A stretch of DNA of 64,000 bases from Aphidius gifuensis (lineage: Eukaryota; Arthropoda; Insecta; Hymenoptera; Braconidae): contig NC_057792.1 in the NCBI RefSeq assembly GCF_014905175.1, forward strand, positions 16,064,963 to 16,128,962, written 5' to 3'. The notes beneath the pieces are model-generated. The model worked only from the letters and a program-made list of their open reading frames with translations, did not search any database and was not told where the DNA came from. Position numbers and translations under genes: made by a program. Shown here in pieces: positions 1 through 13,800 of this stretch. The first letter of the stretch is position 1; each line of letters starts with the position of its first letter.

Positions 1-256
1 ATTGGAAAAGTGATATTTCATTATCGTAAATTTGTTGAATTATCTGCTCAATTAAATTGACATATTTTTAATTTGATTTGATAAAAAATTAATTTATAAA
101 AATCACAAAATGATAAGGTATTTTTTTAAAATAAATTTAAATATTTCTATTGTATTTTTTTTTTTTTTTTCAATGATAAGGTAAAAAAAATTCAAGACAA
201 TGTAATAAAAATAAAAAAATAAGTTATGTAATATTTTAAGTAATTTTTAGTATTAC
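1..256 (-). other. Intron of the alkaline phosphatase gene
   Basis: This stretch follows the donor of the third coding exon. It is A/T-rich with poly-T and poly-A runs, and I see no coding signal in it. The next exon lies outside the window. Confidence 0.7.
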
Positions 257-928
257 CTGTATCCATTCCAGTTGCCTGTGCCCAATCAGCAACGGTCGTT
301 AATTTTCTTTCTTCAATAGTACTTTTGTCACATGTATCTAATACAGCTTTTCCATCTAATCCTATGACCTTGTAGCGATTTTTGACGCCGGAAAATATTG
401 CTGTAGCTGTTGCAGCACTATCTGGTACTTGTTTGTCTACATTATATGTCTAATAAAAAGCCAAAAAAATTATTATTAAAATATTTTTTCTATTTATAAT
501 AAATTAGTATACATGAAATATTTTATAAATTAATTTTAAATTAATATACCTTGGAAAATCCAGTGTTTGGAAATTTTTCAAAAACAAGTTTATATTCTTC
601 ACCACTGTATCCTTTTCTTTGACCGGTAAATATTCTTCCTGATGTTATTGATGCCATTCCCATACCATCACCAATAAATACAATAACATTTTTAGCACGT
701 TTTTCAATATTTTTCATTGAAAGAACTCTTTGTAAATTATCCTGTCCAGATTTCATCCAAAATGATACATCTAAATGTTTCATTAAAATTTGTTATTATC
801 ATAATTTACTTTTTTTTTTTCTTTTTAATGATTAAATTACCTTCATAGTCGACTGAACCTTGACGAAGGGCAACAGAATTGTGGATACTTGCGATGATAC
901 AGAATATTAAAAAAATTAACTTATTCAT
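257..928 (-). CDS. Alkaline phosphatase, 5' part (three coding exons, truncated by window edge)
   Basis: Exons on the minus strand are 928-841, 770-550 and 449-257, all with GT/AG borders and consistent phase. The reading begins MNKLIFLIFCIIASIHNS, a clear signal peptide, so the product enters the secretory pathway. Residues about 58-67 read VIVFIGDGMG, the metal-binding Asp motif of alkaline phosphatases (Asp64), and residues 112-118 read PDSAATA, containing the nucleophilic serine (Ser114) that is phosphorylated during catalysis. Both key elements are intact, so the enzyme is probably active as a zinc/magnesium phosphomonoesterase. In insects such enzymes are mostly GPI-anchored brush-border or secreted proteins; the C-terminus that would decide this lies beyond position 1. 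The exon ending at 257 has donor CAG|GTAATA and the gene continues off the left edge. The ATG at 928 lies 4 bases inside an exon that starts after TTATTGCAG, so an upstream leader exon must exist. Confidence 0.9.
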
Positions 929-1503
929 TTTTCTGCAATAAACCAGTTTTTAAATTGATTAATTATTTTTTTTTTTTTCTCTATCTGTATTATTGTTAAT
1001 AAAAAATTTAAAAAATATATTTTTGTATTTTAGTAGTTAATAATTATCATATTGTGTTTTTGATTTTTTTATAAATAAATTTGTCTTTAAAATTGTGTCA
1101 ATTAATTTTTTTTTATTTATCATAAAATTAAACTCAATAACGATAAAAAAAAATTGCATTTATAATTGCAAATAATAATTATGTGTAGCTAAACTTTCAT
1201 TTTTCAAATGAATTATAAAAAAAAAAAGAAATAATGATTTTTTTATTTTCTTAAATTTAATGTATGTTTTATTTAAAAAATAAATTAATATTTTTTTAAA
1301 AATCAAACATAAATAATTGCATATATGACAAAAAAAAAAAAAAAAAAAGACTTAATTTTTTTGGTAAATAAAAGATAAGATTACAATGATAAATTAAAAT
1401 AAAAAAATTATAAATTTATTAAAAAGGTTTATTAATAAATTTTCCTTTTTTAATTTACTTGTATTTATGAGTTGTAATCTGAATGACCTGATGACCAACT
1501 TAC

Positions 1504-1839
1504 ATTAAATGCAATGAAGACCAGGTCAGCAGCAAGTGATGATGATCCAGTGAAAAGGGCTCCCCAAGTATCGTTAACTTCCTGTCACACAAGCCTCGTG
1601 AATAATATTATTATTTAAATAAAAAAATGATTATTTAAATATATTTTAATTTTTTAATAATCAACATCATTCAAGTATGATTAAATAATAGATAAATAAT
1701 TTATATACACAATTTAATTTTAATTAGATTATATTTTTAGTTTCACTTATTAAAAATTCAAGGCAGGAGGTAATTTTTTAAGCTTTTTTTTTAAATTTGC
1801 CTCTGTGTACTTGATGTACCGGCTCACGTCGACTAGTAC
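1504..1839 (-). other. Probable 5' leader exon of the alkaline phosphatase gene
   Basis: Read on the minus strand, this stretch starts about 31 bases downstream of a TATA box (1870-1862) and ends at a strong donor, AAT|GTAAGTTGG, at 1504/1503. It would splice to the acceptor TTATTGCAG at 933 just ahead of the alkaline phosphatase ATG. It has no ATG that would give a useful frame into the coding exon, so it is most simply 5' UTR. The part at 1504-1582 is less A/T-rich than its surroundings. The transcription start near 1839 is inferred from TATA spacing only. Confidence 0.45.
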
Positions 1840-1857
1840 GATTCAACGTTGAATATT

Positions 1858-1875
1858 GTCACTTTATATAGTGAC
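1858..1875 (-). promoter_or_regulatory. TATA box inside a near-palindrome, likely alkaline phosphatase promoter
   Basis: The minus strand reads GTCACTATATAAAGTGAC: a TATATAAAG box flanked by complementary GTCAC/GTGAC arms. The distance to the proposed leader exon fits a TATA-driven start near 1839. The region 1800-1930 is more complex and CpG-richer than its surroundings (a CACGTCGAC-like stretch lies downstream), as expected for a promoter. Confidence 0.45.
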
Positions 1876-3835
1876 ATTGTGTGGGGGTATTTGTGAATTG
1901 AATCGAGGCAAGTGACGAAAGACATGGGTAGATTTTTTGTTCACGTGGTGGTTTATTATTAAATATTTAAAAAAACACCACAAAATCTTTATCATCAACG
2001 AACAAGTATAACGTGATTTTCATCTAAAGATATTCAAGTGCATCGTGATGACATCATGTAATAAATTAAAAGTAAAAATTAATTTAAAAAATAATTAACT
2101 ACATCTAAAATCAAGCTAAAAAATTTTTCATTAGTCAGCAAAAAAATCAATTTATATATTAAAAATAAAATAATAAATTTAGTTAATTATAGAATTTAGA
2201 AATTAAAAAAAAAAACAATAAAAATTTATCGTTTTTTTTATTTGTAAAACAAGATTTTTTAATAGTCGAATTGGTTTTTTTTAAATGGAATTTTTAGGAA
2301 AACTGGTTCAATAGATTTTTTTAAATTTAGTCAATTTTTTTTTTTTTTTTTGCTGATTGAATTTTTATTTATTGTTTTATTTGAATATTTATAAAATGTT
2401 TATTTGGATAATAATTATTGATGTAAAATAAAATTAATATTATTTTTTCATTTGTTTATTTTTGTTGGTGAAATTTTTTAAAATGAATTATTCGCTTTGA
2501 TAATAAAATATTGTTGAAATTTTTATGATTAAAATTATGATAGAAATGATATAGCTGCTTGAGTGATAGTAGAATATATATATCTCTCGACTGAATTAAT
2601 GATTTAATAATCACGCTTTGTCAGCACAATGATGATTCTTGAAATAGTCAATTGAATAAAATCTCTAATGTATACACGTGATGATGGTTTAAAATCCTAC
2701 TTTTTTAATCTGTAAACTACTAATCAATCATGAAATTAAAACGTGTCTTAAAATTACACAAAAAATTTATACATACTTACTCGTATTTTTCTATTTTAAA
2801 TTATTTAAAAATGATAAATAAAATAAACAACAAACAAAAGATAAGGAAAATTAATTTTAAAAAGGAAATTAATATTTTTTTTTTTTCTCTCTCTTGTTTG
2901 ATAATTGACATGCAAACTTTTATTTTAAATTTTTTATCAACAATACGGTTAAGTACACATTAAAATACATTTGTCATTAAATGAAAAAAAAATTATTAAT
3001 GACGTATTTATTTATTTATTTTTTATTCCTCACACAATATAAATATGATGGTCTTTTCAAATAAATGATGAATTTTTTATTATTTCACAAGTCTGATTTT
3101 GAGGATTAAAAAAGAAAAAAAATTGTTTTATTTTTTCAGGCTTTTTTTTTTCAACGATAATAATTAATCAAAGGAGGAAAAATATTAAAAAATAATTTAC
3201 ATTTACTTGTAGATTAACAATACTTGATATTTTGAGGATTTAGAAAAAAAAAAAATCAACAAGAGATTAATGTAGTCAAGTTGATAAATAATATTTCGAT
3301 GTTTTTAATGTTGATCTTTGAATAAAGTTGTATCAACATTTTCAAATGTTTATCCAGCTGTTGATGATATATCATTCATCTTCCATTGTAATTTTAATAA
3401 AACAGAATGTTATTTAAAAAATTGGTTTACTTTTTGTATTTAATTTTTATATAAATTTGAAATTTAAATTGAAGAGTAACAAAAAATAACTATTGTTGTT
3501 GTGTAACATGGCATTATGTCAATGCCATTGAAATTTTTAAATATTAATTCTCTCAAAATGTAATCAATTGTTAAACAAATTAATTCAAAAATAAATAAAT
3601 TAATTAACTATTATTTATTTATAATTGTATTTTTATTTTTATCATTATTATCATCTAAAAATGTAAAATTTATTGCAAAAAATTATAATCAATAATTGTC
3701 ATTATAAAAAAAATTAAAAAATTAAATTTCGGCTTTTGATGTTTAAAAATTTTTCGTATTTAAATTTTTATTCAAAGTCAACAATATAATTTTCTTTTTT
3801 ACCCACCTAAATATATTGTTGAATTATTCAATGCT
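1876..3835. other. Intergenic DNA between divergent alkaline phosphatase and siz genes
   Basis: About 2 kb of A/T-rich DNA with many homopolymers. No open frame here has coding character. It separates two head-to-head genes and so probably holds regulatory DNA for both, but I cannot point to a defined element. Confidence 0.5.
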
Positions 3836-3859
3836 AGGTGTCGTTAGCTGTATGTTTTA

Positions 3860-4140
3860 TTTTTGAAATAAATGCTTACCGCGCTTGAAGAGAGAGCGCG
3901 AGAGAAAGATAAAGAGAGAGGGGTTAAAGTAGTTTTCAACAACAAAAAAATATGTACATATTGTCATGTGTGTGTGTGCATGTGTGCGTAAGTGTGTTGT
4001 GTATTTGTGGGGGTCGGTGTGGATGATCATGATGCAGAGAGGGACAGAAGCAGTCAGACCCTGAACTGGTTCGACGCGGTCCTCGAAGGGGCCAAGATGG
4101 CGTGTGTCCTACGGCCTTAATACACAACAATTTCGTTACA
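3860..4140 (+). promoter_or_regulatory. siz: Candidate promoter and transcription start region of siz (distal isoform)
   Basis: This is an island of high complexity in A/T-rich DNA. It has a GA-rich block (gagagagcgcgagagaaag, about 3889-3906), a TG-rich run (3967-4000), an initiator-like TCAGAC near 4055 and CCAAGATGGCG near 4091. It lies 430-700 bases upstream of the first coding exon on the same strand. GA repeats are typical of GAF-type insect promoters. The function is inferred from position and composition. Confidence 0.4.
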
Positions 4141-4573
4141 AAACAAAACATTTATTTTATTAATAATTTAATCACCATTTATAAATTAATAAATAATCAA
4201 ATTTTCTCTTATTCAAATACAGTTTTACGTTATCATTACGTGCGTGAGTGAGTGTTGATACAAAGAATAACACAAATGTGTTTGGCGGTTATAAAAATTT
4301 GAAAAAAAAAAAAAAAAAAACAATTATTATAAATTTTGGAGTAAATTATTTTTTAAACAATTAAACAATTTACATTAAATAATTTTTTTAGTATTTATTA
4401 TTGTGTTTACAAGTGAATTTAATTAATTTTCAAGTTTTTTTTTTTTTTGTTTATTTGTTAATGATGGTTTAATTTGACATTGGGGTATTATAAAATTATT
4501 ATTATATTTAGATAATGCTATTATTAATAATCATCTTTAATATTTAAATATAAAAAAAAAATAAAAAAAAAAA

Positions 4574-4818
4574 ATGAGTGTGACGCCGGACATTGGTGTT
4601 GTTGAGCAATCAACAGAAACAAGTGACATTAGTGAAAATAATATTCAAGTAATTATTGAGGAAAAAAATCGTTTGATTATTTGTGAACGTGCCAAATCAG
4701 ATAGCCTTGAAAAAACACTATTTGAAAAAAATGCTGAAATTGATGCATTACGTTGTCAACTATCGAAATTACAATTTGAACTTGAAATTGCTGACTTGAA
4801 ACGTCTCAACGATGAATG
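4574..4818 (+). CDS. siz: siz alternative first coding exon 1a (coiled-coil N-terminus)
   Basis: ATG at 4574 opens 81 codons plus two bases and ends at ATG|GTAAGTTT. The encoded segment is acidic at first and then helical and charged (about residues 30-80, e.g. EKNAEIDALRCQLSKLQFEL), with heptad-like Leu/Ile spacing. Its phase-2 end fits the exon at 45161 exactly: TG plus T makes Cys, followed by FPQKMDRQ. Codon use is more balanced than in the flanking DNA. The intron that follows is about 40.3 kb long. Confidence 0.75.
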
Positions 4819-7800
4819 GTAAGTTTTTTTATAAATATTATCAAAAAAAAAAAGATCTATTTAGCTAATAATTTGACTAATTGTTTATTATATTTTGTTG
4901 ATTTTTTTCAATTAAATTAATGAGTAAATTGATGATTTTTTTAACCTTGAAATTATTTGGAATTTGGTATTATTTTTTTGGCTAAGTTGTGGTACCCTGG
5001 TCCCTGGGGCAATATGGTTCTGGTATTTAGGCACTTTCTTTTTTAAATTTATTATTTGAATGTCTGGACTTTGTAACAAATGACCTTGTAAGGCCAGATT
5101 AAAATCCCCAGTTTAAAAAATTTATAATTATTTATACCTGTTTTAATCAATTTATGTATTTTTTTATTTTTACTTATCAAAGACATTTTATTTGGCTGTG
5201 TATTATCCAATCGTTATCACGCAGACACACATAATGATTTAGAAGAGCAAAAAAAAATAATATTTGTAGTTAATTTGGTAAATTTAATTTTGTTTATTCG
5301 TGTTTTGCTGGCATCGTTTTATTTTTCTCCAATCAAAGCTAAATTAATTAAATGCTTGCTTGCCACAAATAGCTAATTGCCATTGGGACTGTGAAAAACT
5401 AACGGTGTTAATAATAATTAAAAAAAGAAGATTTATTAAATAAATATAAATAAATATAAATAAATGTGTCAGCTCATTTCCGCCACGTGAATATAGAAAA
5501 AATATTTTTTAAAAATTTAATCACTATTCTTAGTGTGTCTGTAGATAAAATTTTTTTTTTTTAATTATTCTTCAACATCACAAATGATTAACATTATTTT
5601 TTACATAAATAAATATTTTAATTAATAAATTGTTTAAAATATTTTTCGTATATCCTAATAGTTTATCCATTTTATTTTACTATATTAAAAAAATTTTCAA
5701 ACAATTGCAATAACATTAGTGTCGAACTCTTAAATTATACATTTTAAAATAATTTATTTAAATAATTAATTAAAACGTTAAATAAATTTTTTAAATAATT
5801 TTACAACAACAAATTTATAAATTGCATATTTATGATTTGTTTTTTAATTATTTATAAATTTTATTTGAAATAAAAAAGGGAAAATTTAATCATTCAAATA
5901 ATCTGTATTTTATACTCAACTGACTAAATATTTTCATAGCCGATTTAATTAACAAAACCCAAAACAATAGCTTTGAATAATAAAAAAAAAAAAAAAATAT
6001 ATAAAGTCTATCAAATGTATATTGTATTCATCCTATTATTATTTTGTTTTTATTTTTTTTTTCATTTGATAAATTTAGTTCAGGTCTATCACCTCTTGCC
6101 CATTTTGATCATTACCATTTGCAAATTCACCCCAGGTGAATTTTATTATAAATAAAAATAAAATAATAACAATAACTTTTATTATTACTAGGGTGATCAA
6201 TCATGCCTCACCAAATTACTAACCATTATAGATATTTCTCTTTTTTTTTTTTTACTTCAAAGGCTAGGTTTGTTCGTGTCATACTTTTGTATTTTACTGA
6301 TTTGATCAATATCTCGTGTTTTTAAATTTAATAAATCATAAACTAGGTCGTTTTAGGTGTCATTATTAATATTTATATTTTTTTAAATTACTCCAATTGC
6401 TTGAAATTATATCTGATTTGTTATAAATTTATTATTTTCATATTTATTTAAAGATATTTTCTATTTTTAAAAATTTATTTTTATCCTGTTAATTGAGATA
6501 AGAATTTATTTAAAAACTTTTTTATTTTATTTTTTTTTAATTACGTTTTAGCTTTAAAAAAATTTTTCTAATTGATCATATGGCTTGTCAATGAGTTCAT
6601 TGATGACATCATTATCATAACAACAAAAACCCAATGTAAAATAAACTCCAAGAAAATTTTAAATTAAATAAAAAAAAATAATAAGTTTTAACAAAAAAGG
6701 AAAAGCAAGGTGTGGTTACAATGAATGTCTATTATTAAAATAATAAAAGAAAATTGTCAATCCTTTTTTTCATTATTATTAAATTATTTATCATATTCAA
6801 AATTATTTAAAAAATTTCATATACAAATGACGTGAAAATAAATATAAAAGGATGTTTATTTAAAAATATTTAAATATGAAAAAGTAAAAAAACAAATCAA
6901 TAAAAATAATAGTGTTTTTGATGATGATGATGATGTAGCACTTATTGGTATATGTGCATGTTTGATAATGATCGATTACTATTTATCGTGTTGATGAATA
7001 ATAATGAGAAAATTTAATTTTCATATTTAAGTGTCTGGGGAAGTTCTTACGACCGGTTTCCCTTATGTCTTATTTTTTTTTTCTTTATTATTTTTATACC
7101 TTTATATTTCTCACATATACAAATACACTTGATGTATAATTTTTTTTGTTAGTTGATTTTTTTATCATCATCTAGGTGTATATAATATTTATACAAAAAT
7201 TATAACGCCTTCCTTTTTTTTTTTTCTTTTTATTATAAATATGTACACCTTCACTTTTGTGTGTAAACAAATGTTGTTTTTTTTTATATTATTTTTATTA
7301 TTTCGTGTTAAAAAATTAAGTTATGCCCCTATCACACATATCCTCAGTCATGTGGATATAAATATGTGCAACTGACTCTGAGGAGTGAAAAAAAAAAAAA
7401 TTCTCACCATAGAAAAGTCGGTTTTATGGAGTATTATCGGTTATTTTTTTAATTTTTTTTTTTATGATCTTGTGGTATTTTATGGGTTTTAAAAAAAAAA
7501 AACATTTATTTAGATAAAAAAATTAAATTGATTAGTATTGAATTAAATTTTATAGTAAAATTTCAAAGCTATTTTTTATTTCTATCATTTAAAAAATTTA
7601 ATTTATATTGTTATTCTTGTTTTTTTAATTTTTAACTACTGTTTTTTTTTATTTTCTTTTTTCTGTTTTTTATAACGAAAAAAAATCTGGGTATTCAATT
7701 GATGAAATTAAAAACCATCTATAATAATTAAACCTTCATTTACTATTTTTTTTTTTTACCAAATTACTCTGTTTTTTATTGGAAAAATATCTATCACTAT

Positions 7801-10800
7801 TTATTTTGATTATCTGAAAAAAATTTAATCAAACTATCAAGTGCATCTAGAACACAAAGTGCTTTTCCTTGTCACTGGTGAAGATAAAAAATTTTCAATA
7901 GAAAAATAATAATAATAAATAAATAAAAAAACCATCTTCGATAATAAAAAAAAAAAAATAATAATAAAGTATAGATAAATTGAATTTTGTTTTCTTTATA
8001 AATTCCGATAACTTTTGCTTTTTAAAAACATAAAAATATTTAGAAAAAAAAATTAAAAAAAGATTAAATTCTATTATCTACAATATTCTTAATTATTTAT
8101 TTATTTATTTTCTCAATTTTATCATCAACAAAATATTGGACTTTGACACTTCATCGAATTAATCCCCGAAAAAAAAAAACAAAATTTATCATTTTATTTA
8201 AAAACAAAAAAAAGTTTAAATGAAAAATAAAAATAAATTGTTTATTAATTATTATTTAAAGTTGATAAAATATCATTTTATTATAAAATTAAATAATAAT
8301 AAAATGATTTTAAAGTTTAAGTATTTTCTTGTCGTCGTTTGATGTCTGCAATTGATCATATCTCAAGAAGCCATAGCGATTCCGAGTGCCCTTATACAAA
8401 TACATTAATATATCTAGATCAATTTTACAACACTAAAATTATATATATGATTTAACGAATAAGAGATTATATGTGCTGTTGAAATTTCAAGTTGTTTTTT
8501 CAATGCAGATGGCCACAATGATACAGTCGAATTAAATTTCAATGATTTTATTCAATTTCATATTAATTTTTGTATGTATTTTTAATCAAATCAATTTTAA
8601 ATATTTCTATGGAATTAATTTCATATATTTCTGTGAAATCTAACTGATATATTTGATATATTTTAATAATTTAAATCAATCAATATTCAATTAAAATTTT
8701 ACAACAACGTAATGTACATTACTCCAAATTTTATTCAAAATAGATTCAATAATTTTGTTTCTCTTTGTCTATTTTTTTTTCTAGTAAATAATTAATTTAT
8801 AAAATGATATTTTCATTAATATTCAATAACTTAATTATCTTAAATATATTCATTTATCGACAATGACAATCTGCAGATTAATCTTTATGTCTGATGGGCG
8901 TAACTATTTTAAAAAATATTCTACAGATTTTTTTTATTTTTTTTTTTAACGCTTATGGATGTGTAATCCGATCATCTGACTTCCAAGAAAGGTATTTAAC
9001 TTTTCTCAATTTCGTCTTGCACTTGAAAATCTGTCTGGAGAATTTTTTTAAATTTTACCCAGATTAGTTTTGTAAAAAAAAAAAATTTTAAAGTTGTTTT
9101 AGAATACAGTGGAATAATTTAAAATTAAAAATATAATAATAACATTATTATTTATTATCTATATTGACAATTTAATTTTTATTAATATTTTTTATTTTCG
9201 TTATATTATTTATGCTTAAAAAATATGATAAATCATGCACCTGGATAATACAAAATATAGCTAATTAAATGTATCGACAAAACTTTCCATTTGCCTTAAT
9301 GCAAAAACATGAATTAGTAATTTAAAAACAATATTAAAAAAAAAAAAAAAAACAATAATAATAAAAGTTTGTAACGTGACATTTTGAGTCAGCTACCTTC
9401 TCGGACTGTTGCTATGAGAATTAATAATTTTAAAACATTATTTATAAATTAATATAAATAAATATTAAATATATAATTTGTTTATTCGATTTTTAAGCCG
9501 AACATTAATACCAAGAACTAAAATATGATATCTAAAATAATAATAATAACCTGAAACGTAATTTTCAAGACAAAACACTAAAATCTGCTGAAAATTCAAC
9601 TGCAACACTGCAACGAAACGGAACGGTAACTCAAACTTAATCTTAAACGTAGTCGTAATCTCAAACAAAATCGTAGACGTAATCGGAATTTAAAAGCACA
9701 AAATTAACACCAGAAACTCAATCGAAACAAACCTTCCATAGACTCAGTCTTCGAGGAAAACCAAGGGTCGCTCAGTATGTGGGTTATGGAGAGAGGGACG
9801 GGTAAAGTTGTGTGGGAGAATTAATTGAACAATTTAACAAACAATATTTAAGCAAAGCCGTAAGCCAAAATTTATATTCAAATTCTCAATAATAAAATAC
9901 AAAACATAATTAAAATCGTGATCGGAACAATTAGTTATCGCGTTATAATATCAATAATCCAAACCAACTAAATCAACTTAATCGTAATTTGTCGTCACAA
10001 ACCTCCAATAATTAATTTAAATCAAAGATATCCGCGAAAATAATATTCAAAGCTAAACGAAACCGGGATTAACCCAAGTCAAACATAACCAAAACGAACA
10101 CGAGGCTATCCTCAGGGATAACCCATAGCGGCTCAGAATACCTGGTTTTATCAGAGTGAACGACTGTTCAGCTCGGAGTCCCAAAGCAGAGAGAGAGTTT
10201 GTGCTACTCTAAAACAATATCTCAACAAAACTAAATTTCTCCCCTCTTTCCCTTTTTACTATAGTGTGTTGAACAGTATACTCTCCGCATCCAGCTGGAG
10301 TTTCAAATAATAATAATAATAATAATGAATCGAATATATCTAACAAAAAAACAAATTAAAACCATAAAAAATTTATATAAAATTTATTCTACAAATTGTT
10401 TTAAAGAAAAAAAATTTTAAAACATTTAATTATTAATTTTTTTTATTTAACTCAATCAAAACAGGTAAATAATATTTTTTTAATTATCATAAACCATCAA
10501 ATATTGAAAAATCGATTTCCCATAGTTATTAGCGAGTTTGTTAATTATTAATTTACCAAACCCCTTCGGCAAAATTGTTGTAATCAATTTGAAAACTCAT
10601 TTTATAGTTAAAAATTTTTGTGGTCGTTTTACACTCAATTTAAAAAATTAATTTAAACAAAATTAAAAAAAATAAATGCTATTAAACTTTACTCCAATAA
10701 TTTAAATATTTATTTTAAATAAATCAACAATTTGTAAAACACATACTAAAAATGATTATTGAAAAAAAAATATATATATAAAATAGTATATCTGATGAAA

Positions 10801-13800
10801 AAAAATATATAAATTTCCCTGAAGGCATCGGCTTAATATGGAGAATTAAAGTTCCCTTGGGGGTTCCTCAAAGACATCATTATCATTTCCGTTTTCCTGT
10901 TTCCATCAGTCGTCGATCCATGCTGGTTTTTTAATATACAACCTTGTTTATATATATTTTTTTCTCTGAATAAAATAAAGATGAAAAATTGTCTCACAAT
11001 TTTTCATTTGAAACATTTATTGTAATAAAAATTTATCAAAGTAAATCGTCTTGTGTTGAACGTTTAAATTCTTGACAATTCCCAATAGATTTATCCAATA
11101 AATGTTGACCCTTGTATATCAATACTGATACTCGTGTATCCCGAGGACAATTATTTATTCATATTTGCCCAGAGAAATCCCTCTTGGCTATTCGCCATTT
11201 AATTTTTTTTTTTTTTTCCTCCTTTTTTTATTAGTTTTTTTTTTTTTTTCCTTCAGGTTGGGATATCAACTATATATATTCTCATCTGTTTTATTTAGGA
11301 TAGATATTACGATAACGATTGAGAGGAAAAATAGAGAAAAAAAAAAATCGAAAAAATCTGTTTTAGGGATCAACTTGTTACTTGACCACCCATACTCACT
11401 TGAAATTCCCTCCCTTTTTTTTTTTGTCTGACACGTGGTTTTTTATTTTTGGGCCCAACCCTGAATTGTTAATTTTTTTTTTAGGGTCTTATTTTTATGT
11501 TTTTAAGTGACGAAATATGAATCTTGAATTTATTGCTTCAATATATTTTGCGTCAAATTTCTTCAACTCCCATTTTAGTAAAAATATGTTAAATTTTTCT
11601 ATATGAATTTTTACAAATATATATTTTTTAATTGTTGATAATTATTTAATTTATTGAGTTATTTGTTTTTTAATTTTATTGAATTTTATTTAGGACAAAA
11701 TATATTGAATAATGTCATATGTTTGTTTTTTTTTTTTTTTTTTTTTTATGTATATTTATTTAGGTAGCTTTTTTTCGTGTAGCTTTTTATCCTTTTTTTG
11801 AATCGTTTTATTTATTTTTTATTATACAAATTTGTATTATAAAAAAACAGTAGCGAAAGGGTTTTTGTTTGACTATCACGACCTATTTTCTTTTATACAA
11901 TTTCAAACAAGCATTTATTGTTCCTTGTGATTTCAAAGGATTACGAAATAAAATTTCAAGTTTTATTGTGAGTCATTTCTCTCTACGATTGCTAAGAGAG
12001 TTTACTTAATTTTATGAATAAGCTTTTATTATTTTTATATACAAAAATTTAATATTCACTTCTTTTAGATATAAAAAAAAAACAACAAATAGTTAATTAA
12101 AAATTAAAACAGTAGGTGAGATATAAGGCAGCAATAAAGCTGAATTATTGCATGCTTGATTGTAATTTTTATGTTGAAAAAAAAAATAGGTGTTATATGA
12201 AATAAAATTGCTTCAAGATTTTCAACGCTTCTGGGGATATTGCCCTGTTTTTATGTACTAAAGATAGACAAGATACAAGAAAATACAGACCCCACTTGAA
12301 TGAAAAATAAAAAAATATCTAAAAACGAAAACATGAGCTTTTTTTTTTTTTCATTAACTCGTAAATTGTAGAGTAGCATATAAAAGTAAGAAAAATTATT
12401 ATTTATAAAAAAAATAACATTTCAATTATATACAATCTAAAATGATAAATTTATTTTTTAAATTTGTCATTTATTTTTTTTATTTATCAACTTTAAATTA
12501 TTGTGTTTTAATTAAATTAAAAAATCACTTGTTTACCTTTTTTATTTACTCTTTAAAAAAAATATTTAAATTGATTAACTCATCGCCATTGAATGACAAT
12601 AATAATAATTGAAAAAAAATATAAACAATAATTAATTATTAACAATTTTCACAAGATATTTTTTACTACATTTCCATTTTTTTTCTTTTACTTCTTTTAA
12701 CAAAAAAAAAAATAAACAAAGTAAATTGTTACATGGTTAAGTAGTATGTATACACTTCGACAAGAGCATGCATATTATATTATTTTTTTACCTGAAGAAA
12801 TAGACTTAGATCATTGCCCTTTGTACAACATCATCGCACCCTTTTTACTCCCAACACACACGCACACAATACTATAATATTTTTTAAGACATAAAACACA
12901 AGTGATCATTTCTACTGCCATAAAAAAAGCAACAATATTTAATGTTCATTTAAAAAAATTCAAGACTCGTCAGCTTAAAACATAAAAAATAAATCGTAAA
13001 AAATTTTTAATCAAAAAACTTGATAAAATTGCAAAAAAAAAAATATAGTTTTATCAAATTTAACATAATAATTTGAAATTTTATTTAATATTATTCTATT
13101 ATATCAATACATTAGTATGAAAATTTAATTATTTTGCTGATTTTATTTATACAAAATATCAATTAATATTCCAAGTCACGTTTACGAAATAACTGCGAAG
13201 AGATTTTTATTTTAATCATAAAATCTCTTGAATTAATCTTGGTAAATTCATTTCGTAATGTTTTATCAAAAATTATATACACAAATCGATTTAATGACAT
13301 ATTGATTGATGTGACAAAAAATTGACATGAAATTTCTTCGAAATTTATTCATTTCATCAATTTTATTAAAATTAATTAATTAATTAATTAATTTGCTTAT
13401 TTATTTATTTATAAATAATTTAAATATTCATATTTATTCATTAACAAAAAATTAGATAAATTAATTTCATATTTTCAAGATCAAAAACACACCATGGTAC
13501 ATGTCAAATTAAATTAGTCGAATTTTTTAATTAAAATAAAAGTGAGTTTATACGTCAAAACATAAGTTTGTTGGCAATTAGTTTATTAACAAAGTGGTGT
13601 GTGTATAAAAAAGTAAAAGGGGAAAATATATATACATTTTTTTTTAAGGAAAAAGAAGACGTGACTGAAGGATGAGATAAAATAGTGAGTGAGTGAGTGA
13701 GTGAGTGAACTTGTACGTGCGAAAGAACTCAGGTTTTGAACGGGTATTTCTATTTCAAGAGTACATTGCACATGTATTTGTGTATAGATGTATATATATA

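Noticed and set aside
4060..4085. GGTTCGA-like word that could suggest a tRNA T-arm
   Set aside because: No acceptor stem, D-arm or anticodon arm can be paired around it; no tRNA gene found in the window.
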